A DNA stretch of 6,078 nucleotides from Dehalococcoidales bacterium (GTDB lineage Bacteria > Chloroflexota > Dehalococcoidia > Dehalococcoidales > UBA2162): contig CP070800.1 of assembly GCA_020343555.1 (NCBI GenBank), positions 83,841 to 89,918 on the forward strand, in the 5' to 3' direction. Shown here in pieces: positions 1-5,215 of the stretch (its first letter is position 1; every line of letters begins with the position of its first letter). Position numbers and translations under genes: made by a program. The notes under the pieces were generated by a model. That model saw nothing but the letters and a program-made list of their open reading frames with translations, had not been told where the DNA came from and did not search any database.

Positions 1-1182
1 CCAGACGAAATCTTCTGAAAGTTTATCAGCAAGAATAAATGCTTTACTCGGTTGTTCGAAGTCTATCAGATCTGCCCTGAGACCGATTCTACCTCTCAAT
101 GAAAGCCTTATACCGTAAAAAGCATGTTCCAGGTTGGCTATATTCTTATTTTCGATCTCAACGCTTGAGAAAGTATGCTCAAGAGCTCTGATGCTTGCCC
201 TGATGCTGGGGCGTTTCTCGACGTGAGGACAGATCCGGCTGTGCCTGACTGACTTATTCACGATATCGATTATCCACCAGGGCGCCATAACTTTCCTGGC
301 TATGTCTTCGTTTGTATATATCTGTGGCTGGTCGGAATCAACCGGTCTGCTACCGTCATTAGTATCTTTGAAACCTTCCTCCAGCATTATCTTTCTTTCC
401 ACTTCTTCTTCGGGCATATCCATATAGATCAATTCAAGTCTGTCGAGAAGTGGTCTGGGTATATCGTTGACGTGGGAAAATCCTGTGGGATTTCCAGTGC
501 CGACGAAGATAAGGTCCAGCGGATATTGCCAGTTATATTCTTCAAGAACCGCCAAATTCTCTTCAAGGACAGGATGGAATAACACCTGGATCTTGGTCCG
601 TATTGCAGGGAGCTCGTCGACGAACAGGATACCTCGGTTAGCTCGGAAAACACCGGTTCCGGTGAATGCTTCCAGATCTGAAAGGCTTTTCCCGTGTGCT
701 ATGGACTGTATATCTTTCAGTCCGAGGAGTTTTGCTTCGTTGGTATATTCATTTCCCTGGATCCTGGAAAACCGCTTGTTGCTGGGAAGATAATCAATTC
801 CGAATTCCTGCACCGGATTTTTTACAGAGCGGCAACGGGGGCACAACAGGTCCTGAGGCCACTTGGGATCGTCGTTGTACGGGCAACCCTTGATAACAGG
901 TATTCCCGGAAGCAGGTTGGTCAGCGACCGTGCCAGCCTGGTCTTTCCGGTGCCTTCTTCGGAGATCAGATACGGATGGGCGCCTGAGAGCAGGCTTCTC
1001 ATTACATCGGCTTTTGCATCTTCTCTGCCGTCGATCTCGGGAAGTACAGGCTTTCCAGTTCGGATCCGGTGGAGTATCGAACCTCTCATCTGGTGCGCAA
1101 CCGACATGGCTCGATACTCATTCATGTCAAAAGACGAAAGAGCTAATTCCTTTGCATTTTCTGTGCTGGAAGTGGAATCCAA
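1..1182 (-). CDS. ChlI/MoxR-type AAA+ ATPase, magnesium chelatase subunit I-like (C-terminus beyond window)
   Basis: The frame is open from 1182 to the left edge, giving 394 codons without the C-terminus. AAA+ elements appear in order: Walker A SEEGTGKT at residues 74-81 (the usual first Gly is Ser), a CPYNDDP motif at 100-106 followed by CPRC at 114-117, Walker B GILFVDE at 184-190, sensor 1 VGTGNP at 227-232, and an arginine-finger LLDR at 245-248. The Cys-rich insert and the AFTGTGVFRANRG stretch are typical of the ChlI/BchI-MoxR branch, whose ATPases usually work with a von Willebrand A-domain partner as remodelling or metal-insertion machines. Any such partner would lie beyond the left edge. 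No pigment gene is visible, so a true magnesium chelatase role is not supported. I chose TTG at 1182 because AAGGGA lies 10 nt upstream and an in-frame TAA follows at 1230-1228 with no ATG between. ATG at 1125 lacks a ribosome site. Confidence 0.88.
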   Translation of the reverse strand, partial: MDSTSSTENAKELALSSFDMNEYRAMSVAHQMRGSILHRIRTGKPVLPEIDGREDAKADVMRSLLSGAHPYLISEEGTGKTRLARSLTNLLPGIPVIKGCPYNDDPKWPQDLLCPRCRSVKNPVQEFGIDYLPSNKRFSRIQGNEYTNEAKLLGLKDIQSIAHGKSLSDLEAFTGTGVFRANRGILFVDELPAIRTKIQVLFHPVLEENLAVLEEYNWQYPLDLIFVGTGNPTGFSHVNDIPRPLLDRLELIYMDMPEEEVERKIMLEEGFKDTNDGSRPVDSDQPQIYTNEDIARKVMAPWWIIDIVNKSVRHSRICPHVEKRPSIRASIRALEHTFSSVEIENKNIANLEHAFYGIRLSLRGRIGLRADLIDFEQPSKAFILADKLSEDFVW

Positions 1183-1192
1183 TAAATGATTA

Positions 1193-1198
1193 TCCCTT
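1193..1198 (-). promoter_or_regulatory. Ribosome binding site of the AAA+ ATPase gene
   Basis: AAGGGA on the minus strand lies 10 nt before the TTG at 1182. It is the only Shine-Dalgarno-like sequence near any in-frame start, so it decides for TTG over the downstream ATG at 1125. Confidence 0.55.
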
Positions 1199-1266
1199 CT
1201 GAAATACGGCTGTATAAATGATAAACGTTATAATTAACAGATACTTACTCGTGCGAAAACTTACGA

Positions 1267-1282
1267 GAAAAACCGTTCCGGT
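1267..1282 (-). terminator. Possible short intrinsic terminator after the 71-residue gene
   Basis: Six nt (1287-1283) past the TAA of the small gene, the minus strand reads ACCG-GAA-CGGT followed by TTTTC. This is a 4-bp GC-rich stem with a 3-nt loop and a short T-run. A second small dyad, CTCGT with a 10-nt loop and ACGAG (1248-1267), follows directly. The stem is short, so termination may be inefficient and the ATPase gene could be read through from upstream. Confidence 0.35.
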
Positions 1283-1287
1283 AGAGA

Positions 1288-1503
1288 TTAGTCCTCGTAA
1301 TCGTCCTCTTTACCTTTGTCGCACTGGTCCATAAAAAACCGCATTTCCAGTCGTTTCTGGTCGTTGTTGGCAAATATGTATTCCAGTTCCCTTATTTCTT
1401 CTTCCTGCAGTTTCAGGAGGGAACTACTCACGTTCGCGGTGCGGTTCTTTTCAAGTTCGCTTCGCTTATCCGTTATCTGTTGAAGAAGTTCCAGTTCGTT
1501 CAT
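1288..1503 (-). CDS. Hypothetical 71-residue charged helical protein
   Basis: I do not recognise this protein. It is 71 residues long, rich in Glu, Lys, Leu and Gln, and lacks Pro and Gly breaks through residues 1-60, so long helices or a short coiled coil are likely (for example LELLQQITDKRSELEK and LLKLQEEEIRELEYIF). A highly acidic tail, KGKEDDYED, ends it. One Cys is present, with no metal motif, signal peptide or membrane segment. The ATG at 1503 is supported by AGGAAAG about 7 nt upstream and by a TTGACA promoter just before it. The gene lies 121 bp after the selenoprotein gene and 105 bp before the AAA+ gene, on the same strand. That position could suggest a partner of either, but nothing in the sequence shows it. 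Codon use looks like the neighbours and the stop is TAA. Confidence 0.7.
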   Translation of the reverse strand: MNELELLQQITDKRSELEKNRTANVSSSLLKLQEEEIRELEYIFANNDQKRLEMRFFMDQCDKGKEDDYED

Positions 1504-1522
1504 TATCAGCTTTCCTAGTAAA

Positions 1523-1552
1523 AATTTAGCACGTAGCCGGGTTTAGTGTCAA
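1523..1552 (-). promoter_or_regulatory. Sigma70-like promoter of the 71-residue gene
   Basis: The minus strand has a perfect -35 TTGACA (1552-1547), an 18-nt spacer and a weaker -10 TAAATT (1528-1523, four of six consensus bases). Predicted start of transcription is near 1516, giving a 12-14 nt leader that contains the AGGAAAG ribosome site. It lies just downstream of the strong hairpin at 1567-1595, consistent with a new transcription unit starting here. Confidence 0.5.
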
Positions 1553-1566
1553 TTTATGTTATATTG

Positions 1567-1595
1567 ACCGGGCTGGTATTGCAGACCAGCCCGGT
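1567..1595 (-). terminator. Perfect 11-bp hairpin after the selenoprotein gene, probable terminator
   Basis: ACCGGGCTGGT (1567-1577) and its exact reverse complement (1585-1595) flank a 7-nt loop, 29 bp past the TAA of the selenoprotein gene. The stem is very GC-rich. On the minus strand it is followed by CAATATAAC rather than a T-run, so it may stop transcription inefficiently or act mainly as a 3'-end stabiliser. No gene reads into it from the plus strand. Confidence 0.6.
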
Positions 1596-1624
1596 AAGAA
1601 TTCCAGTGTGACGATTGCGGGAAA

Positions 1625-3385
1625 TTACCGCCAGGCATCGATACTGTATACAGGATCGGACCCCCACATACCGCGGATACTGCCGGTGATTTCATAGCAT
1701 ATTTCTTCGTCGGAACCGCAGACGATGATACAGCTTTCCTCGGGTTTACTACCTCCTGCAGGTACCATGTAGTCGTCCGGAAGCTCTTTCCAAGGTTTTC
1801 CGGAAAGGGATTCGTTGCCTAACCATCCGTTAGTTGTCAGGTCGACCCAGGAACGGTCGCGGTATCTCTTCAGTGGCTCGAAACTCTTTTTCCAGACGTA
1901 TTCCAGTACTTCCTTCTTGGATTTGAAACCCAGTCGGTACAAGTCATACGCCATCTCGTGTACCATGACGAATATCCGTCCACCTTCCCGCTCTCCCGTC
2001 CAGATATCCGGTACTATCCAGTCCAGCCAGTTATGCGGACCGGGAATGCCCTTGACTCCGAGTTTCCTTGCCATACCTCCGTGTCCACTTTTCTGAAGAG
2101 CGCGGTATCCACCAGGTGAGAACTGGGCTCCGTTAAGACCTCCTTCGGTACCCATCACCATGATAACGCTTTCATCCTTCTTGAAACCGAATTCTTCGTT
2201 CAAACCTTTCCATCCGGGTGGTAGTTTGTCGGCGCATTCGGCGAAAGCGAGACCAACGCGATTAATCGGAGTACCGATACTGCTCATGCGGTTTATTCCC
2301 GGTATAGCACCGCCTAAGTTTACCGCCATAAGTTGATAAGCACGACCAATAGCCATACTGGCGGGATTACCCGGACCCATCATGCCGAGACCGGAGTTCA
2401 TTCCGATTTCCTTGACGATCGGACCGCTCAGGCACATCCACTGGTTGTTGAATACGGTTGTTCCGGAGGGAACTCCTGATTCGGCGATAGCCAGTACTAC
2501 CGGTAAATGTTCCGGTTTACATCCGGCCATAACTGCGTTTATGGCTACTTTTTCAACAGTAGCTGTAAATAATCTGGGTTGGAAACGTACTACGTCGCTG
2601 TGCTCCTGAATTCTGTCGAAACGTCCTCTTCTTTCCGATTTGTATGTGATGATTTCATCGGGTTTATGACTTGTTCCTTTTAGCATTTCAGCAACGCGTT
2701 CCTCGGTGGGAACTATAATCGGGAGACCGTCGGTATATATTGAGATCGGTGCGTTCAATGGTTCGGGAACGATTCTTGTCTGCTGGTAGAATTCCTGGGC
2801 TTCATCGAGAGTACCTTCGAACAGGATCCTGTCCTGTGACGGAGTATGCATGCCTTCTTCTTTCTCTTTCTCCGTAAGGGGGTCTGTCAACATTGCAAGC
2901 ATATCTTTCGTCCATACCTCGACATCCTCGGGTCCGGGAAGAGTTCGGGAAGCGGGAATATACCTGACGTTTGGAACACCAGCAGCCATTGATTCCTGTT
3001 TTACCATTTCATGCTGGTCTTCCAGGTCGATGAGTACCGTGGGAATACCTGCTTTTTCAAGCTTAGCTATATAGGGCAACTGCCCCCATACAGCACCGCT
3101 TCACCAGCAGACTCCGAGTATCACGGCATCGGTAGTTTTCATTTCTTCTTCTGTCAGGTATACCGGCATCGGCGTATAAGATTTCTTTTGTGTCCAGTTT
3201 ACATTCGGGTAGTCGGCTTTCAGTTTCTTGTCCAGAGCGATTGTGATGTCAGGTTCACCAGTAATGCTGAAGTGGATGGTTTTTCCGTCCAGTGTGTCGA
3301 GACGGGGTGCCAGGGGATGGGTTTTAATCGGCAACTCAATCCCGACAGGATTCAGACATTTATATATCTTGTCTTTGTCTGCCAC
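1625..3385 (-). CDS. UGSC-like selenoprotein, 586 residues, Sec95 encoded by in-frame TGA
   Basis: One reading frame runs from GTG 3385 to TAA 1625, interrupted only by TGA at 3103-3101. Reading that codon as selenocysteine gives GVCW-U-SGAVWGQLPYIAKLEKAG with no frame change. The N-terminal part (about 1-200) has the layout of the UGSC family of (seleno)proteins: hydrophobic strand, redox motif, then LEKAGIPTV. Here the motif is C93-W-U95-S-G-A instead of U-G-S-C. The rest, about 250-586, has VEKVAINAVMAGCKPE (278-292) and a Gly-rich NSGLGMMGPGNPAS (about 330-343), which I associate with long UGSC-type proteins. No signal peptide or membrane segment is seen, so it is probably cytoplasmic. 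The reaction is unknown; a thiol/selenol redox role is inferred. The start is the first in-frame one: TAG lies six codons upstream, and GGAG sits 7 nt before the GTG. The 3079-1625 half alone would begin at an internal TTG without a ribosome site. Window genes end in TAA or TAG, so TGA is not an ordinary sense codon here. Confidence 0.85.
3066..3094 (-). promoter_or_regulatory. Bacterial SECIS-like hairpin downstream of the Sec codon
   Basis: On the mRNA (minus strand) GCTGTATG (3094-3087) pairs with TATATAGC (3073-3066) over 8 bp including two G-U pairs. Then comes a single bulged G (3086), then GGGC/GCCC, closing on an AGTT loop (3081-3078). The stem starts 6 nt after the TGA and the loop starts 19 nt after it. 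Known bacterial SECIS elements lie within the coding region just after UGA, with a G near the start of a small loop; here G is the second loop base. In E. coli fdhF the bulge is a U rather than a G. SelB recognition is inferred. Confidence 0.75.
3101..3103 (-). other. Selenocysteine codon (in-frame UGA)
   Basis: TGA at codon 95 of the UGSC-like gene. The preceding codons are TGC TGG (C93, W94) and the following AGC GGT GCT (S, G, A). Sense coding continues for 491 further codons, and a hairpin follows at the distance expected for Sec insertion. Confidence 0.82.
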
Positions 3386-3461
3386 TTTCCTTCTCCATTT
3401 TCTCTATTTTCTGACCGAAGTCTAATTCACCCCTGACGAGTTTGTCAAATTATTACGATAA

Positions 3462-3490
3462 ATACTATCGACATAGTAAACTATTATCAA
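3462..3490 (-). promoter_or_regulatory. Candidate sigma70-like promoter of the selenoprotein gene
   Basis: On the minus strand, TTGATA (3490-3485, five of six -35 bases) is followed by a 17-nt spacer and TAGTAT (3467-3462, four of six -10 bases). Predicted transcription start is near 3455, leaving a leader of about 70 nt. A perfect 5+2+5 palindrome lies inside the spacer. A TTGACA nearer the gene (around 3450-3445) has no good -10. Confidence 0.4.
3473..3484. repeat. Palindrome ATAGT-AA-ACTAT in the divergent intergenic region
   Basis: Perfect inverted repeat with 5-bp arms and a 2-bp centre, located between the -35 and -10 of the candidate selenoprotein promoter. It could be a regulator site; AT-rich chance is the alternative. 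Confidence 0.35.
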
Positions 3491-3507
3491 TATCGAGTCT
3501 GTCTTAT

Positions 3508-3537
3508 TTCAGGTAACCTGATAAACTATGCTAGAAT
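3508..3537 (+). promoter_or_regulatory. Candidate extended -10 promoter of the nadA-like gene
   Basis: TGC-TAGAAT (3529-3537) is an extended -10 with five of six hexamer bases. The -35 region TTCAGG (3508-3513, 18-nt spacer) is poor, as is common with extended -10 promoters. Predicted transcription start is near 3544, giving a leader of about 69 nt before the TTG start. Confidence 0.4.
3509..3521. repeat. Palindrome TCAGGT-A-ACCTGA, possible operator of the nadA-like gene
   Basis: Perfect 6+1+6 inverted repeat lying exactly over the -35 position of the candidate nadA promoter, where a bound regulator would affect polymerase. I do not match it confidently to a known NAD-pathway repressor site. 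Confidence 0.4.
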
Positions 3538-3597
3538 ACTAGAAATATTCAACAACCATTATTTCCTATTAGAAAATAGAAAGTGACTCGAAATATA

Positions 3598-3603
3598 AGG
3601 AGG
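3598..3603 (+). promoter_or_regulatory. Strong ribosome binding site of the nadA-like gene
   Basis: AGGAGG is 9 nt before TTG 3613 and fixes that start. An ATG at 3604-3606 is in frame but is followed at once by CGT TAA, so it would make only a two-codon peptide ending right before the TTG. Confidence 0.8.
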
Positions 3604-3612
3604 ATGCGTTAA

Positions 3613-4536
3613 TTGTCCAATACTGATTCTGCGATCGTTGAAAAGATAAATAGACTAAAAAAGGAAAAAAATGCCATCATCGTAGCACATTATTACCAGC
3701 TCGGTGAAACGCAGGATATAGCAGACATCGTAGGTGATGCACTGGAAATGACCCGATTTGCTGCAGGTGCCGACGCAAAGGTTATTATCGTGGGCGGTGT
3801 GACGTGCATGGCCGAAACTATTAAACTGGCGTGTCCTGAAAAGACAGTAATACTACCTGATCTGAATGCCGGATGCACGCTTTCAAACATGATATCTTTA
3901 AAGCGGCTTCCTACCAGGAAGGAGCAGTATCCTAACGCAACCGTTGTCTGTTATATGAACACCACACCCGAAGTAAAGACCGAGGTGGATATCTGTTATG
4001 GTGAAGATGAAGCGGTAGACTTAATTAGGGAACTACCGTCCGACGATGAAATTATGTTTATTCCCGATCAGTACATGGGAGATTTTGTGGCTACCAAGAC
4101 CGGCAAGGAATTGATACTCTGGCCGGGTTATTGTTCTCCCATAGTTAAGATACGGGCAGAGGATGTTAAGGATCGTAAAGAGGAACATCCTGATGCAAAA
4201 GTGGTTGCCCATATCGAGTGTATTCCCCAGGTAAAATTACTGGCGGACCTGGTAACAAGCACGAACGGAATGGTGCGGTTTGCTCAGGAAACGGATGCTA
4301 AAGAAATAATTGTAGCAACGGAAGTGGGAATTATTCACTATTTGCAGAAAGAGAATCCTGACAAGACCTTTATCGCCGCGTCAGAACTCGGGGAGTGCGC
4401 GACGATGAAACTGGTAACCCAGGAAACAATACTGTGGTCGCTGGAAAATATGAGTCCTGTGATCGAAATACCCGATGATATACTCACAAAAGCAAAACCG
4501 GTTGTAGATGCCATGCTTGCCAGGACGAAGAGTTAG
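3613..4536 (+). CDS. nadA: Quinolinate synthase A-like [4Fe-4S] protein with altered substrate site
   Basis: 307 residues, the full length of NadA, which condenses iminoaspartate with dihydroxyacetone phosphate to quinolinate in de novo NAD synthesis. Family hallmarks include AHYYQ (25-29), DIADIVGD (35-42), MAETIKL (66-72), NAGC (C88), YMNTT (114-118), WPGYC (C174), HIEC (200-203), TSTNGM (215-220), VATE (234-237) and GEC-ATMK (C262). C88, C174 and C262 match the three cluster ligands. Several usual active-site residues differ: GDS is GDA (Ser to Ala43), TSSNA is GEDEA (130-134), the His after the second ligand Cys (CxVH) is missing (CSPIV) and HPEC is HIEC. It may be a true but divergent NadA or a paralog with another substrate. 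No nadB or nadC is adjacent. TTG is the start: an in-frame TAA directly precedes it and AGGAGG lies 9 nt upstream. Its stop lies 21 bp from the convergent phosphoesterase stop. Confidence 0.85.
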   Translation: MSNTDSAIVEKINRLKKEKNAIIVAHYYQLGETQDIADIVGDALEMTRFAAGADAKVIIVGGVTCMAETIKLACPEKTVILPDLNAGCTLSNMISLKRLPTRKEQYPNATVVCYMNTTPEVKTEVDICYGEDEAVDLIRELPSDDEIMFIPDQYMGDFVATKTGKELILWPGYCSPIVKIRAEDVKDRKEEHPDAKVVAHIECIPQVKLLADLVTSTNGMVRFAQETDAKEIIVATEVGIIHYLQKENPDKTFIAASELGECATMKLVTQETILWSLENMSPVIEIPDDILTKAKPVVDAMLARTKS

Positions 4537-4557
4537 ACTTTAGTTGTCCGTAAACTC

Positions 4558-5076
4558 CTAGAGTTGGATGATCTGGACTTCTGCTTTACCGTTTCCAATT
4601 TCCAGTATTCCAACAGTTCCTGGTCCCCGCCGGTAATGCAGTAGATTTGGACTGCCTGAATTTATACAGAGAATTCCGTCGGCGTGGCCAATTTGTGTGC
4701 GGTGCTCATGGCCAGATACAATGATGTCCGGTTTGCCATATCCGGGTTCGTCTGGCGTTGACCGCCTTTGCCACCATTTTGTTACCCACGGTTCTGCAAG
4801 AGGTAGATACGGCCCTTCGTGGATCACCCATATTCGTTGACCTTCCAGTTCGAGAATGTGCTTATCCTTTATACGTTCGTCATCACTGGGGTAATCATCA
4901 TCACCATAGGATGCCAGGACAGGAGCAATTTTTTCTAACTCATCCAGAACCGAATGAGCATAAATGTCTCCCGAGTGGAGAATAAGGTCAACTCCCTGGA
5001 ATATATCCATTACTTTCGGAGGTAGATGTTTTTCTTCCCATGCTATGTGTGTGTCGGTAATAAGTCCAATACGCAT
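4558..5076 (-). CDS. YfcE/MJ0936-family metallophosphoesterase
   Basis: 172 residues from ATG 5076, the usual size for this calcineurin-like phosphodiesterase family, which hydrolyses phosphodiesters with a two-metal centre in the cytoplasm. Metal motifs are D8-T-H10, SGD37, G58-D-D-D61, IH86-EGP and SGH123-E-H125. Two positions deviate: the metal-bridging Asn of GNxD is Asp (GDDD), and the family's HGH is HEGP. A Trp-rich segment, WVTKWWQRRSTP (about 97-108), lies between the last two motifs and may be part of a substrate pocket. The natural substrate is unknown. An in-frame TTG at 5085 would add three residues, but it overlaps the predicted -10 box, and M-R-I-G is a typical family start, so I prefer ATG 5076. 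No terminator is seen in the 21 bp shared with the convergent nadA-like gene. Confidence 0.85.
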   Translation of the reverse strand: MRIGLITDTHIAWEEKHLPPKVMDIFQGVDLILHSGDIYAHSVLDELEKIAPVLASYGDDDYPSDDERIKDKHILELEGQRIWVIHEGPYLPLAEPWVTKWWQRRSTPDEPGYGKPDIIVSGHEHRTQIGHADGILCINSGSPNLLHYRRGPGTVGILEIGNGKAEVQIIQL

Positions 5077-5084
5077 TATTATCA

Positions 5085-5114
5085 ATTTTATGCATACGCG
5101 AGTTCATATGTCAA
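5085..5114 (-). promoter_or_regulatory. Sigma70-like promoter of the phosphoesterase, predicting a leaderless mRNA
   Basis: The minus strand has a perfect -35 TTGACA (5114-5109), an 18-nt spacer and a -10 TAAAAT (5090-5085, five of six). Transcription should begin near 5078, only about 2 nt before ATG 5076, and no Shine-Dalgarno sequence is present. The transcript therefore appears leaderless or nearly so. An inverted repeat ATTCAT/ATGAAT (5117-5122, 5131-5136) lies just upstream of the -35. Confidence 0.55.
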
Positions 5115-5215
5115 AAATTCATGATGATTTATGAATAATGATTTTTTCATCAATATGGTAGATAGGATTGGATTGTGTTATTATAGACTCCAAAATGAAG
5201 GGTGGAGATAGAGGT
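5086..5215. other. Divergent intergenic region, phosphoesterase / glycosyltransferase
   Basis: 130 bp, AT-rich. It holds the phosphoesterase promoter, an inverted repeat ATTCAT with an 8-nt loop and ATGAAT (5117-5136), and on the plus strand a TATTAT (5179-5184) that could be a -10 for the glycosyltransferase but lacks a clear -35. I see no small gene or RNA. Confidence 0.5.

Noticed and set aside
429..1202. Several plus- and minus-strand ORFs of 70-110 codons overlapping the AAA+ gene
   Set aside because: They overlap each other and the well-supported AAA+ frame, show no recognisable motif, and have implausible compositions. They are antisense or off-frame shadows.
1210..1240. Imperfect inverted repeat bounded by CTGT and ACAG upstream of the AAA+ gene
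   Set aside because: Only the outer 4 bp match perfectly; the inner AT-rich part needs gaps and mismatches, so chance is likely.
1625..3079. Stand-alone 484-residue protein starting at TTG 3079
   Set aside because: The TTG lies inside the SECIS-like hairpin, has no ribosome site, and the conserved N-terminal half with the redox motif lies immediately upstream in the same frame.
3101..3385. Truncated pseudogene reading of the selenoprotein N-terminus
   Set aside because: The frame is intact on both sides of a single TGA, with no other disruption, and a hairpin at SECIS distance follows. Recoding explains it better than decay.
3604..3612. Mini-ORF ATG CGT TAA between the ribosome site and the nadA TTG start
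   Set aside because: It is in frame and abuts the TTG, so a stop/restart regulatory role is conceivable. However, the ATG is only 1 nt past AGGAGG, too close for efficient initiation, and nothing else supports it.
4537..4557. Bidirectional terminator between the nadA-like and phosphoesterase genes
   Set aside because: Only a weak AGTT/AACT pairing is seen in the 21 bp, with no stable stem or T-run.
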